Shown here in pieces: positions 45,031 to 54,368 of a stretch of DNA of 64,000 nt. A program made the translations under genes and the position numbers. The stretch is from positions 62,001-126,000 of the forward strand of contig NZ_NEVM01000002.1 in assembly GCF_002261225.1 (NCBI RefSeq), read 5' to 3'. Under the pieces are notes generated by a model. It made no database searches. It was not told the DNA's origin and worked only from the letters and a program-made list of their open reading frames with translations. The number at the start of each line of letters is the position of its first letter. The first letter of the stretch is position 1. The stretch is from Bordetella genomosp. 10 (GTDB taxonomy: Bacteria; Pseudomonadota; Gammaproteobacteria; Burkholderiales; Burkholderiaceae_B).

Positions 45031-47997
45031 TCAGAAGCGCCAGCCGAGGTTCAGGCGCACGCTGTGGTCCGTGCCGCGGTCGCCGAAGGCGCCGCCGTAG
45101 CCCAGGCTGGCCGAGCCGTCACGGGTGTAGTGCCACGTGGCGCCCGCGTTCACGAGCAAGGTATCGCGGCTGCGCGGCAGCCCCAGCGTCGTGAAGGCCG
45201 CCGAGTCGCCCAGGCGCATGCGGGTGGCCGGCGTGACGTTGCCGTAGGCGTGCTGCCAACCCGCCTGCCCATGGACGCCGAGCTTGCCGTCCTTCCCCAG
45301 GTCCCAGGCGGTATGCGCGCGCACGCCGAGGGTGCTGCTCAGGTTGCCCTGGGCGGCCCGGCTGCCCCGCAGATTGGCCGCGCCGGCGCCGGACTCCTTG
45401 AAACTCCCGCTGCGGGCGTGGTCGTAGGCCAGGCCCGCGTAGGGCTCGACCACGGCGTCGCCGATGGCGTAAGGCAGGCCGGCGACGCCGAAGACCTGCG
45501 CGGCGCCTGTCCTGTACTTGGCGTTCGCCCTGCCGAAGCCGGTGTCGCGGCGCGTCTTGACGTCATGCATGCCCAGCGTCGCGCCATAGCGCAGGTTCGC
45601 CGCGCCGGCCTCGGTGGAACCGTAGGCCGACACGGATGCGCCGCCGATGCCGGCCCTTTGTCCGGCGCCCGTCCCCCGGGTATTGACGCTGGCGTTGCCG
45701 AAGGACAGCGCGCCGCCCAGGCGGGTGGCGGGGGAGACGGCGGTATCGGCGCCGAAAATCAGCCCGCTGCCGCCGCGCCGCAGGCCTGCGGCATTGCCGT
45801 CGCCGGCCAGGTTGCCGCGCTGGTTCAGGTACTCGCCCCAGGCCCCGGCGCCGCCGTTCGCGTCCGCGGCGCCGGCCCGGGGCGGGGCCGCCCGGTCCAG
45901 CAGGATCGCGCGCGTTTGCGCCTGCTGCGCGGCGAGCATCCCGTTGACGCTGGGGTGGATGTCGCCGGCCAGGGGCGCGAGGGTGCGCCGCGCCGTATCG
46001 GCATCGGTGGCGTTGAACAGCCGCTCGAAGACCGGGTTGCCGGCCCGCAGCGTATCGGCGGCCTTGCCGGCGGCGCGCTGGTTGGCATTGGCGGCCACCG
46101 CGCCGAAGCCGCCCGGGTTGCGGCCGACGCTCACCGTCAGGCGCCGGTCCTGCACGGACGTGCTTATCGAGGAGAACAGCGGCGCGGCGTCGCCTTGCAC
46201 CCGGTCGAAATTCCCGCTCGCTCCTTGTCCGGTGTCGATCAGCGTGAACTGCCGGCCCAGCAGGGACGAGTTCACGCCGTTCACCTGCAAGGTGCCGCCG
46301 TTCAAGCTGGCGCTGCCCACGACCGCGAGGCGGTCGAGCGTGCCGTCGCCGGCCAGGGTGGAACGGATGACGCCTTGCGGCCCGAGCGTGAAGTCGCCCG
46401 CCACGGTCAGGACCCGGCCGCCGGCGCCGCCCGGGACGACGATGCCGTCGGCGGCGGTGGCGCCGACGGTGCCCGAGCCCGTCAGCGTGGCGCCCGGCCG
46501 TACGTTGAGCTTGGAGGCGGCGGTCGAGCCGGTCACTTTCAGGGTGCCGCCCGCCACGATCGTGTCGCCATTGAACGTGTTGGCGCCACTCAGTTCCAGC
46601 GTGCCGGCGCCGCGCTTGACCAGGCCGCCGGGACCCTTGATGTCGTTGGAGAAGACGCCGTCGTGGCCCTGGGTGTCGACGTCGAAGAAGCGGCCGAAGC
46701 CTTCCGCGCCGAAGGCGCCCGGGCCGCGGGACGCGCGCTCGACGTCGAGCAGGCCGCGGCCGTAGGTGCGGCGGTCGGACAGGCGGCCCGTGTCGTTGGC
46801 GGTGGTCAACAGGGTTTCCTGGGTTTGCGCGGCGGTCAGGAAGGGGAATGCGCCGCGCACGATCGCGGCGGCGCCGGCGACGTGCGGCGCGGCGCCCGAC
46901 GTGCCGGCCACACGCCTGGCCCGCTCGCCGCCGTCGCCGATCACCCGATAGCTGTTCCCGGCGGACCCGCCGCCTTCGTCCTCGGCGTCCTGGTCGCCGC
47001 CCGGGGCGGCGATGCACCATTGCCACGCATCGCCGCAGCGGTTGCTGTAGCGTGTGATGTTGTTGTCGCGGTCGGTCGCCACGACGGCGATCACGGAGGA
47101 CTTGAGCGGCGAATAGTCCAACCCGGAGACCCGCGCGTCGTCAGGGTCGATGTAGGTGTAGGTTTCGGGGTCGTCGGCGTCGTGGTCCGGCGCCGACGCG
47201 TCGACGAAGCGGTAGAGGCCGCGTCGGGTGTTTTCCGGCGTGATCAGGGGCAGCATGCCGTTGCCGCTGGGATTCAGGGAGGCGACCGGCTGCTCCCCGA
47301 ACTCGTTGCCGGCCGCGACCACCACCAGCACGTCCTTGGACGCGGCATACGAAACCGCCTCGGCATCGTATTTCTGCAAGGTGTTCCGGCGGCTGTCGAA
47401 CTCGATGATGTGCTGGCCGAGCACGGCATGTTCGGAGTTGAGCTCGCCGTCGTCGTCGCGCAGGCGCGGATACGGCGGCGGCCCGAAGCTCTGGTTGATG
47501 ATCCGGGCGCCCGCGTCGACCGCATGGCGCGTCGCGCGCGACGAGCTGTCCTCGCCGTCGCCGCTGCCGTCGTCGTAGCGCGCCACCAGCAGGCGGGCAT
47601 CCGGGGCGACGCCGCGCACGTCGCCGTTGCGCCCGCTGCCCGCGATGATGCCCGCCACCATGCTGCCGTGGCTGTCCGTGGCCGCCTGCGCCTGGAACCG
47701 GGCATTGTCGGTGTCGTCGAAGCCAGCGGAACGCGGGTCGATCCGGCCCGCGAACGCCGGGTCGTCGGCGAATATGCCGTCGTCGACGACCCCCACCAGC
47801 ACGCCGGCGCCCGTCTTGCCGAGGTGGAAGGTCTCGTTGGCCCGGACGCGCGCGAGATTCCAGTCGTCGCCCTCGGCCATGGCCAGGGGACTGAAGACCT
47901 GCGCCAGCGCGAGGGCGCCGAGCTTGGGTATGAAGCGGAAGCGCCTGCCCGGCGATGCGGCGGCGGCTTGGGGGAAACGCGGGTCGTTCTTCGCCAT
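45031..47997 (-). CDS. subtilisin-like (S8) serine protease autotransporter
   Basis: 988 residues. An extended signal peptide ends about residue 41 (FSPLAMA before EGDDWNLA). The S8 passenger has catalytic Asp72 (VGVVDDG), His110 (TDSHGSMVAG), oxyanion Asn231 (AAGNEFG) and Ser367 (AGTSGAAPHVAG, where the usual Met is Gly). A PATR-type beta-helix repeat (KRGAGTLELSGANTFNGDT) links to the C-terminal ~290-residue beta-barrel ending NLGWRF. Architecture matches SphB1-type Bordetella maturation proteases, but there is no lipobox here, so it is not surface-lipidated like SphB1. AAGGAG lies 7 bases before the ATG. The target is unknown. Confidence 0.93.
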   Translation of the reverse strand: MAKNDPRFPQAAAASPGRRFRFIPKLGALALAQVFSPLAMAEGDDWNLARVRANETFHLGKTGAGVLVGVVDDGIFADDPAFAGRIDPRSAGFDDTDNARFQAQAATDSHGSMVAGIIAGSGRNGDVRGVAPDARLLVARYDDGSGDGEDSSSRATRHAVDAGARIINQSFGPPPYPRLRDDDGELNSEHAVLGQHIIEFDSRRNTLQKYDAEAVSYAASKDVLVVVAAGNEFGEQPVASLNPSGNGMLPLITPENTRRGLYRFVDASAPDHDADDPETYTYIDPDDARVSGLDYSPLKSSVIAVVATDRDNNITRYSNRCGDAWQWCIAAPGGDQDAEDEGGGSAGNSYRVIGDGGERARRVAGTSGAAPHVAGAAAIVRGAFPFLTAAQTQETLLTTANDTGRLSDRRTYGRGLLDVERASRGPGAFGAEGFGRFFDVDTQGHDGVFSNDIKGPGGLVKRGAGTLELSGANTFNGDTIVAGGTLKVTGSTAASKLNVRPGATLTGSGTVGATAADGIVVPGGAGGRVLTVAGDFTLGPQGVIRSTLAGDGTLDRLAVVGSASLNGGTLQVNGVNSSLLGRQFTLIDTGQGASGNFDRVQGDAAPLFSSISTSVQDRRLTVSVGRNPGGFGAVAANANQRAAGKAADTLRAGNPVFERLFNATDADTARRTLAPLAGDIHPSVNGMLAAQQAQTRAILLDRAAPPRAGAADANGGAGAWGEYLNQRGNLAGDGNAAGLRRGGSGLIFGADTAVSPATRLGGALSFGNASVNTRGTGAGQRAGIGGASVSAYGSTEAGAANLRYGATLGMHDVKTRRDTGFGRANAKYRTGAAQVFGVAGLPYAIGDAVVEPYAGLAYDHARSGSFKESGAGAANLRGSRAAQGNLSSTLGVRAHTAWDLGKDGKLGVHGQAGWQHAYGNVTPATRMRLGDSAAFTTLGLPRSRDTLLVNAGATWHYTRDGSASLGYGGAFGDRGTDHSVRLNLGWRF

Positions 47998-48288
47998 GGG
48001 ATGCTCCTTGTCGATTGAATCGGCTCGTTCATGCGGTTCCTCTTGAATCGCATGATTGAATTAAGCAATCGAATAGGGTTATCCAATAGGAGAAAATTCC
48101 ACTCGACAGGAGACTGCCGCTTCCATGCGAACGCGGCGCAAGACGGTTTTTTCCGGCGCGGCGGCGGAAAAACGCCGACCGGCGCGGCGGCTATTCGGAC
48201 CGGCGCCGGTATTGAAGGGATATGGGAAAGCGATAGGGGGCAGCGGTATGGGGCAGCGATGTGAGAGCGGGAGGCCCGATACGCCGCG
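47998..48288. other. 291-bp region upstream of the autotransporter
   Basis: It holds the autotransporter ribosome site (AAGGAG on the minus strand at 48004-48009), an AT-rich segment at 48030-48110 that probably contains its promoter, an inverted repeat at 48054-48070, and repeated TTGAATC/ATTGAAT words at about 48013, 48042 and 48055. No gene is supported in the rest. Confidence 0.55.
48054..48070. promoter_or_regulatory. candidate operator upstream of the autotransporter
   Basis: GATTG-N7-CAATC inverted repeat about 57 bp before the minus-strand ATG, in an AT-rich stretch. It does not resemble the heptad BvgA site convincingly. Confidence 0.3.
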
Positions 48289-48558
48289 TCAGGACGAGGC
48301 CGGCGCCGTATCCGCTTCCAGCTTGGTCAGCCAGGCGATGGCATGGGCGCGGTCCGGCCCGCACATGTCCGCGGCCGCTTGCAGCCCGCCGCAGAAGGCC
48401 GGCCGTTCCGGCTTGCCGAAGACCGCGCAGCGCATGTCGTCGAGCAGTTGCGCGCAGCGCTGGCCCGCCGGCTTGCCTTGCGGCATGCCCGGCAGCGGAC
48501 TGGCGATGGACGGCGCGATACAGCAGGCGCCGCAACCGGGGCGACAGGAGACGGCCAT
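48289..48558 (-). CDS. YkgJ-family cysteine-cluster protein
   Basis: 89 residues. The N-terminal MAVSCRPGCGACCIAPSI carries the CxxxCxxCC zinc/iron-chelating cluster; two further Cys (RCAVFG..., FCGGL) complete the family pattern. Biochemical role unknown. The start at 48558 overlaps the stop of the YdcF-like gene (one-base TAATG), so the pair is co-translated; the longer open frame upstream is only read-through of that gene. Confidence 0.85.
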   Translation of the reverse strand: MAVSCRPGCGACCIAPSIASPLPGMPQGKPAGQRCAQLLDDMRCAVFGKPERPAFCGGLQAAADMCGPDRAHAIAWLTKLEADTAPASS

Positions 48559-49325
48559 TACACCCAGCCCCGCAGCCAGTACACGAACAGCCCCGAATAC
48601 TCCTTGATGATGGAGCGGCTGGCGTCGAAGGTGCGCATGTCGGGCCACCACGGCGACAGCGGCGGCTGCGTGTCGGGGATGAAGATCTGCGGCAGGGAAG
48701 GCGCCGCGATGGCGGTGACGCCCTGCTTGCGGAAGGCGGCCATGGCGCGCGGCATGTGCAGGGCGGAAGTGACCAGCAGCACGGTGCCCAGGTGATGGTC
48801 GCGCAATTCGTCCTCGGTCAGCGTGGCGTTCTCGTAGGTGGTGCGGCTGAAGTTCTCCAGGATCAGCACCTGTTCGGGGATGCCCGCCTGGCGCAGCACG
48901 TGGGCCATGCCTTGCGCTTCGCTGACGTCGCCCGACAGCGCGCCGCCGGACAGGACGATCTTCGGCGCGCGGCCGGCCAGGTAGAGCTGGGTGGCGGTCT
49001 GCAGGCGGGTGATCGCGGTATCGCGGTCGTAGGGCAGGAACCAGTTCGGGCGGCTGTTGGCGGTGTTGCCGCCCAGGACCACGATGGCGTCCGCCGTCGG
49101 CAGCTCGGCCGGCTGCTTATAGGGATATTGCCGTTCCAGCGCGCCGCCCAGCCATAGCGTGGTCGCCGGCAGCGACCAGGCCAATGCCCACGCCAGCCCC
49201 AGGATGGCGACGATCGCGCCCGTGACGCGCAGGCGAAACAATGCCAATACCAGGCCCAGGGCGACCAGGGTCAGGCACAGGTTCAGGGGGATGATCAGGT
49301 TTGCCAGCAGACTTGCGATTTCCAT
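48558..49325 (-). CDS. YdcF family protein (DUF218), membrane anchored
   Basis: 255 residues with two N-terminal TM helices (LLANLIIPLNLCLTLVALGL and the next). A DUF218 domain follows from about 80: AIVVLGGNT, KIVLSGGALSGDVSEAQ, and LLVTSALHMPRAMAAFRKQG. Family members include ElyC and SanA, which affect peptidoglycan/envelope integrity. The ATG at 49325 gives the first helix as expected; a longer frame continues upstream but has no conserved features. Coupled to the YkgJ-like gene. Confidence 0.88.
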   Translation of the reverse strand: MEIASLLANLIIPLNLCLTLVALGLVLALFRLRVTGAIVAILGLAWALAWSLPATTLWLGGALERQYPYKQPAELPTADAIVVLGGNTANSRPNWFLPYDRDTAITRLQTATQLYLAGRAPKIVLSGGALSGDVSEAQGMAHVLRQAGIPEQVLILENFSRTTYENATLTEDELRDHHLGTVLLVTSALHMPRAMAAFRKQGVTAIAAPSLPQIFIPDTQPPLSPWWPDMRTFDASRSIIKEYSGLFVYWLRGWV

Positions 49326-49359
49326 ACCGGCACGATTGTTCCGACGGTCGGCGTCCCTG

Positions 49360-50340
49360 TCAATCAGCGATGGGGGCAGCGATTCGCGCCTGCACGGCCG
49401 GCTCCACCTCGGCCACGTCCGGCCAGTGGCCGTTCGAGCCCAGGCACACGGCATCCCGCGACCAGGGGCCGGTCCGCTCGCGGTCGGTGACGCCGAACAG
49501 CGTGACCTGGCGCGCGCCGGCGGCGGCGGCCACGTGGGAAACGCCCGAGTCGTTGCACACGACCACCGCCGCGCGGGTGGTCAGCGCGGCGAAGGCGCCC
49601 AGCCCCAGGGCCGGCAGCAGGCGCGCGGAGGGCGCGTTGCGCCGCGCCTCCTCGACCTCGGCCGGCGGCGGGCACATGGCCACCTCGACGCCCCGCGCCT
49701 GGAGGCCCCGCGTCAACGCGTCGAAGCCCGGCCAGACCTTGTTGCGGCCGCGATGCAGCCCGGTCGCGGTCGGCGCGATCAGCACGAAGCCGCCGCGCGC
49801 CAGGCCGGCCTCGGCCAAGGCGGCGTCGGCCGCCGCCATCTGGTCGGCGGTCGGCGTCAGGCCCAGTTCCGGCCCGGGCTGCTCGGCGCCGGCCGGCAGG
49901 CCCCAGCACGCCAGCGCCTTGCGGGTCAGGTAGTGCCACGATTGGACCGCGTGCAGCGGCGCGCGGGGCTTGTCGACCGGCCAGCGCAGCAGCAGGCTGC
50001 GGCCATCGTCGCGGTAGCCGGCGGTGGGTATCCCGGCCAGCCGGAAGACCGCGGCGCTGGACAGCGAATCGGGCAGGCAGAGCCCGCGGCAGTCGCGCGC
50101 TCGCGCGCCGCGCTCGCGCAGTTGCTGGCGCAGCGCCGCGCGGTCGGCGCGCCAGGCGCCGCGCATGGGCACGAAGTCCTGCGCCGGCGCCACGCCCGCC
50201 AACAGGTCGCGCGCCCAGGGGCGGGCGCAGATCGTCAGGGGCAGGCCGGTGGCCTGCAGCGCGTACAGGGAGGGCAGGCTCATGCAGACGTCGCCTACCC
50301 AATTGGGCAGTCTGACGTACAGGCGAAGATTGGACGGCAT
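49360..50340 (-). CDS. glycosyltransferase family 9 (heptosyltransferase-like)
   Basis: 326 residues of GT9, ADP-heptose:LPS type. LRLYVRLPNWVGDVCMSLPSL is the acceptor-side opening, and VLIAPTATGLHRGRNKVWPGFDALTRGL and CNDSGVSHVAAAAGARQVTLFG form the ADP-heptose site (WaaF-like). It would add a heptose to the LPS inner core. The ATG at 50340 fits the family start. Just upstream and divergent lies msbA, which flips the finished lipid A-core, supporting the assignment. Whether it is WaaF, WaaC or another heptosyltransferase is not settled. Confidence 0.87.
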   Translation of the reverse strand: MPSNLRLYVRLPNWVGDVCMSLPSLYALQATGLPLTICARPWARDLLAGVAPAQDFVPMRGAWRADRAALRQQLRERGARARDCRGLCLPDSLSSAAVFRLAGIPTAGYRDDGRSLLLRWPVDKPRAPLHAVQSWHYLTRKALACWGLPAGAEQPGPELGLTPTADQMAAADAALAEAGLARGGFVLIAPTATGLHRGRNKVWPGFDALTRGLQARGVEVAMCPPPAEVEEARRNAPSARLLPALGLGAFAALTTRAAVVVCNDSGVSHVAAAAGARQVTLFGVTDRERTGPWSRDAVCLGSNGHWPDVAEVEPAVQARIAAPIAD

Positions 50341-50462
50341 GGCGGGCAAGGGGAAAATGGAGCTTTTGTAAAGGATACGGGGATGGCCGGGGCGGGCGCC
50401 GCGGGACTTGGCGCGCCAACGGTACAATCGCCGGTCAGGATTGTATAAAAGCGAGAGATTTC

Positions 50463-52241
50463 TTGAATTCTGCCGCACGTAACGCGCAGGCTGGTAGCCA
50501 GGCGGTGAAGTCCGTCATCTGGGCCCGCATTTATTCCCGCGTCGGGTCGCATTGGAAAGCGTTGATTCTTGCCGTTCTGCTGATGGCGGGCGCCGCGGGC
50601 ACGCAGCCGACCCTGGCCGTCATCATGAAGCCCTTGCTGGACGACGGCTTCTCCGGCACCAAACCCTATTACGTCTGGGCCATTCCCCTGGCCGTGGTCG
50701 GCCTCATCGTATTGCGCGGCGCCTGCAACTTCTTCAGCGACTACCTGCTCGCCTGGGTGGCCAACAACGTGCTGCGCGGCATGCGCCAGGAGATGTTCGA
50801 CCGCCTGCTGGGCCTGCCCGACGCCGAATTCAAGCGGGGCGACACCGGCCGGCTGCTCAACCGCTTCACCATCGACGCCGGCAACGTCACCGGCTACGCC
50901 ACCGACGTCATCACCGTGCTGGTGCGCGAGTCGCTGGTGGTGGTGGCGCTGATCTGCGTGCTGCTGTACATGTCCTGGGTGCTGACGCTGATCATCCTGG
51001 TCATGCTGCCGGTATCGGTGCTGATCGCCCGCGTGTTCATCCGGCGCCTGCGCAAGATCAACCGCGACACCGTCAACATGAACGCCGAGCTGACCCGCGT
51101 GGTCGGCGAGGGCATCGACGGCCAGCGCGTCATCAAGCTGTTCGACGGCTACGAGTACGAGCGCGGCCGCTTCGCCTACGTCAATTCGCGCCTGCGCCGT
51201 TTCGCCATGCGCAGCGCCGTCGCCGACGCCGCGATGACGCCGCTGACGCAGGTCTGCATTTCCATCTCGGTGGCCGCCATCATCGCCGTGGCGCTGGGGC
51301 AGGCCAACGCGGGCACGCTCACCGCCGGCAGTTTCGCCGCCTTCATGGCCTCCCTGGCGCAGTTGTTCGACCCGGTCAAGCGGCTCACCAACCTGGCCGG
51401 CAAGATGCAGCGCATGCTGGTCTCCGCCGAAAGCGTCTTCACACTGATCGACCAGGTGCCGGAACTGGACAGCGGCACGCGCACGTTGCCCGTCCCGGTG
51501 CGCGGCAAGATCGAATTCCGCGGCATCAGCCACCGCTTCCCGGACGCCGCCCAGGATACGGTGAGCAACGTCTCCTTCAGCGTGCAGCCGGGCGAGACCG
51601 TGGCCCTGGTGGGCCGCTCGGGCAGCGGCAAGACCACCCTGGTGAACATGCTGCCGCGTTTCGTCCTGCCCACGGCGGGCAGCATCCTGGTCGACGACGT
51701 CGAAATCAACGACCTGACGCTGGCCAGCCTGCGCTCGCACCTGTCGCTGGTCAGCCAGGACGTGGTGCTGTTCGACGACTCCATCGCGGTGAACGTGGGC
51801 TATGGCTCGCTGGAGCAGGCGACCGACGAGCAGGTCATGGCCGCGCTGGAAGCCGCCAACCTGCGCGACTTCGTCAACCAGTTGCCCAAGGGCTTGCAGA
51901 CGCCGGTAGGGGAGAACGCCGCGCGCCTGTCCGGCGGCCAGCGTCAGCGCCTGGCCATCGCGCGGGCCCTGATCAAGAACGCCCCCATCCTCATCCTGGA
52001 CGAGGCGACCTCGGCCCTGGACAACGAATCGGAGCGCCAGGTGCAGGCCTCGCTGGAGCGGTTGATGAAGGGCCGCACCACCCTGGTCATCGCCCACCGG
52101 CTGTCCACCGTCCAGAATGCCGACCGCATCATCGTGCTGGACGCGGGGCAGGTGGTGGAAAACGGCCGGCACGAAGATCTGCTGGCGGCCAACGGCCTGT
52201 ATGCCACCCTGTACCGCATGCAGTTCCGAGATACGGACTGA
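50463..52241 (+). CDS. msbA: lipid A export ABC transporter MsbA
   Basis: 592 residues. Six TM helices (about 25-330) come first, then the ATPase with Walker A VGRSGSGKTTLVNM, signature LSGGQRQRLAIARAL and Walker B ILILDEATSALD. MsbA flips lipid A-core across the inner membrane. The start is TTG at 50463, because the reading frame opens there with GAGAG a few bases upstream and no ATG fits before the first helix; this is unusual and may limit expression. Divergent from the GT9 gene. Confidence 0.94.
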   Translation: MNSAARNAQAGSQAVKSVIWARIYSRVGSHWKALILAVLLMAGAAGTQPTLAVIMKPLLDDGFSGTKPYYVWAIPLAVVGLIVLRGACNFFSDYLLAWVANNVLRGMRQEMFDRLLGLPDAEFKRGDTGRLLNRFTIDAGNVTGYATDVITVLVRESLVVVALICVLLYMSWVLTLIILVMLPVSVLIARVFIRRLRKINRDTVNMNAELTRVVGEGIDGQRVIKLFDGYEYERGRFAYVNSRLRRFAMRSAVADAAMTPLTQVCISISVAAIIAVALGQANAGTLTAGSFAAFMASLAQLFDPVKRLTNLAGKMQRMLVSAESVFTLIDQVPELDSGTRTLPVPVRGKIEFRGISHRFPDAAQDTVSNVSFSVQPGETVALVGRSGSGKTTLVNMLPRFVLPTAGSILVDDVEINDLTLASLRSHLSLVSQDVVLFDDSIAVNVGYGSLEQATDEQVMAALEAANLRDFVNQLPKGLQTPVGENAARLSGGQRQRLAIARALIKNAPILILDEATSALDNESERQVQASLERLMKGRTTLVIAHRLSTVQNADRIIVLDAGQVVENGRHEDLLAANGLYATLYRMQFRDTD

Positions 52242-52297
52242 GACCGGACCGCGGTGGACGGCCGGGCGGTTTTCCTCCGCCCGCCCGCCGCGCCGCT

Positions 52298-53782
52298 TCA
52301 GATCAGGATCAGGTCGTACTGTTCCTGGTTATAGGCGGCCTCGACTTCCAGGGACACCTTCTTGCCCACGAAATCGCCCAGCATGGCGAGGTGCGGGCTT
52401 TCTTCTTCCAGGAACAGATCCACTACCTCCTGCGAGGCCAGGATGCGGAATTCCTTGGGATTGAACTGGCGCGCCTCGCGCAGGATCTCGCGCAGGATTT
52501 CATAGCAGACCGTGCGCGCGGTGCGCACGTGGCCGCGCGACTGGCAGGTGGGGCAGGGCTCGCACAATTGGTGCGCCAGCGAATCGCGCGTCCGCTTGCG
52601 CGTCATCTCCACCAGGCCCAGTTGCGTGAAGCCGTTGACCGTCATGCGCGTGCGGTCGCGCGCCAGGGCCTTGCGCAGCTCGGCCAGCACGGTCTCGCGG
52701 TGCTCCGGGTCTTCCATGTCGATGAAGTCCAGGATCACGATGCCGCCCAGGTTGCGCAGCCGCAACTGGCGGGCGATGGCCTGTGCCGCCTCCAGGTTGG
52801 TCTTGAAGATGGTGTCGTCGAAATTGCGGCCGCCGACGAAACCGCCGGTGTTCACGTCGACCGTCGTCAACGCTTCGGTCTGGTCGATGATCAGGTAGCC
52901 GCCGGACTTCAGGTCGACGCGGCGCGACAGCGCCCGCGCGATTTCCTCGTCGACGTTGGCCATGTCGAACAGCGGCCGCTCGCCGCTGTAGTGGGTGATC
53001 CGTTCCACCACGGAAGGCGTGTACAGCTTGGCCCATTCGATCAGGCTGACCGTGGTGGTGCGCGAATCGACGCGGATGGTGCCGGTGCGCGGGCCGACCA
53101 TGTCGCGCAACACCCGCTGGGCCAGCGTCAGGTCCTGGTGCAGCACGGTCGGGGCCGGCTGGGTGCGCGCCTGGGCCTGCACGCTGGACCACAGCTTGCG
53201 CAGGTATTCGAGATCGGCCTGCAGTTCCTCGTCGGTGGCCCCCTCGGCCTGGGTGCGGACGATGAAGCCGCCTTTCTCGTCGGCGGGCACCAGCGCATGC
53301 AGGCGTTCGCGCAGTTGTACCCGTTCCGTTTCCGACTCGATCTTCTGCGAGATCCCGATATGGGGATCGTGCGGCAGGTAGACCAGCATGCGGCCGGCGA
53401 TGCTGATCTGGGTCGACAGGCGCGCGCCCTTCGTGCCGAGGGGATCCTTGATCACCTGCACCATCAGCGTCTGCCCCTCGAACAGCAGCTTTTCGATAGG
53501 GGTGGGCGTCAGGCCCTGGCTGCGCTCGCTGCGGTTTTCGCGCAGGTCGGCGATATGGATGAAGGCGGCGCGCTCCAGCCCGATGTCGACGAAGGCGCTT
53601 TGCATGCCGGGCAGGACGCGGACGACCCGGCCGAGATAGACGTTGCCAACCTGGCCCCGCTGGATGCTGCGCTCCACGTGCAGTTCCTGGACCGCCCCTT
53701 GCTCGATGATGGCGACGCGGGTTTCGAAGGGGGTGACGTTGATCAGTATGTCTTCCTGAGGCAGCACGGTGCTAGAGGGCAT
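52298..53782 (-). CDS. rng: ribonuclease G
   Basis: 494 residues, RNase G size (no RNase E tail). An S1 domain is at about 37-125 (GNVYLGRVVRVLPGMQSAFVDIG). The DNase I-like catalytic part includes TTVDVNTGGFVGGR and IVILDFIDMEDPEHR with the two metal Asp residues, and the Zn-link is CEPCPTCQSRG. RNase G trims the 16S 5' end and degrades some mRNAs. Maf, its common operon partner, is absent. It is divergent from, and directly next to, the rRNA operon whose transcript it would mature. Confidence 0.95.
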   Translation of the reverse strand: MPSSTVLPQEDILINVTPFETRVAIIEQGAVQELHVERSIQRGQVGNVYLGRVVRVLPGMQSAFVDIGLERAAFIHIADLRENRSERSQGLTPTPIEKLLFEGQTLMVQVIKDPLGTKGARLSTQISIAGRMLVYLPHDPHIGISQKIESETERVQLRERLHALVPADEKGGFIVRTQAEGATDEELQADLEYLRKLWSSVQAQARTQPAPTVLHQDLTLAQRVLRDMVGPRTGTIRVDSRTTTVSLIEWAKLYTPSVVERITHYSGERPLFDMANVDEEIARALSRRVDLKSGGYLIIDQTEALTTVDVNTGGFVGGRNFDDTIFKTNLEAAQAIARQLRLRNLGGIVILDFIDMEDPEHRETVLAELRKALARDRTRMTVNGFTQLGLVEMTRKRTRDSLAHQLCEPCPTCQSRGHVRTARTVCYEILREILREARQFNPKEFRILASQEVVDLFLEEESPHLAMLGDFVGKKVSLEVEAAYNQEQYDLILI

Positions 53783-53935
53783 GATCGAAGCTTCTTCTAT
53801 ATGTATATATGTATGTGGTGTTCCGTGGCGGCCTCGGCCTCGCGTCCGGCGGGCCGCCGATGAGTGAAGTCTATCCACAAAGTGGCCCGTCACTGCCGTT
53901 GCGTAGCGGGATTTTTAATCTTTTCTCCCGTCGAC

Positions 53936-53965
53936 TTGCACGTGCTTAAAAAACCGTGCTATAGT
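53936..53965 (+). promoter_or_regulatory. rRNA operon promoter P1
   Basis: -35 TTGCAC (53936-53941), an 18-bp spacer, then -10 TATAGT (53960-53965). It is upstream of an AT-rich tract and about 575 bp before 16S. Confidence 0.7.
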
Positions 53966-54203
53966 CTCTTTCTTCGCTGCTCAAACGCAAACGCGACAAC
54001 GAAGCCGGCAACGGCTCCGAAGCGCCAGCAGGGTAGCGAAGGTGAAGTGAGGTGAGGTCGTTGATGGTTGAGCGCGCAGCGCCGCCCGACACGGTTTCAG
54101 CGAGATCCGGCAACGGGTCGAGCAAGGCTGCATTCAGATGCAAGGCGGTGACTTCGACGAAGCACGCAGCGTTTGAAGGAAGTAAAAAAGTTCAGAAATG
54201 AAT

Positions 54204-54232
54204 TTGACAACTTCGAAAAACTGCTTCATAAT
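54204..54232 (+). promoter_or_regulatory. rRNA operon promoter P2
   Basis: A perfect -35 TTGACA (54204-54209), 17-bp spacer, -10 CATAAT (54227-54232). About 305 bp before the 16S 5' end, followed by the boxA-containing leader. This looks like the stronger promoter. Confidence 0.75.
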
Positions 54233-54327
54233 CTCGTTTCTCTGCTGCTGACACAGCGACGCGACGAAAGCCGCCCAGCAAGTCAGGTAAACAGCAGGCA
54301 GTACGTAGTACCGAATTCAGCAGTACC

Positions 54328-54338
54328 GCTCTTTAACA
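54328..54338 (+). promoter_or_regulatory. boxA antitermination element in the rRNA leader
   Basis: GCTCTTTAACA matches the NusB/NusE boxA core; it is downstream of P2 and upstream of 16S as expected. Confidence 0.85.
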
Positions 54339-54342
54339 ACGA

Positions 54343-54368
54343 AACAACCGATAAGTGTGGGCGCTTGA
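54343..54368 (+). other. left arm of 16S precursor processing stem
   Basis: 54343-54359 is perfectly complementary (17 bp) to 56101-56117, and 54362-54368 (cgcttga) to 56092-56098 after a 2-nt mismatch. The duplex brackets 16S and is the expected RNase III site. Confidence 0.9.

Noticed and set aside
45064..48018. Long frame antisense to the autotransporter
   Set aside because: The minus-strand frame has signal peptide, S8 triad and barrel; the plus-strand reading is Ala/Gly/Arg noise.
48001..48110. BvgA-type heptad sites upstream of the autotransporter
   Set aside because: Only scattered TTGAAT-like words and one inverted repeat; none fits the paired heptad pattern well.
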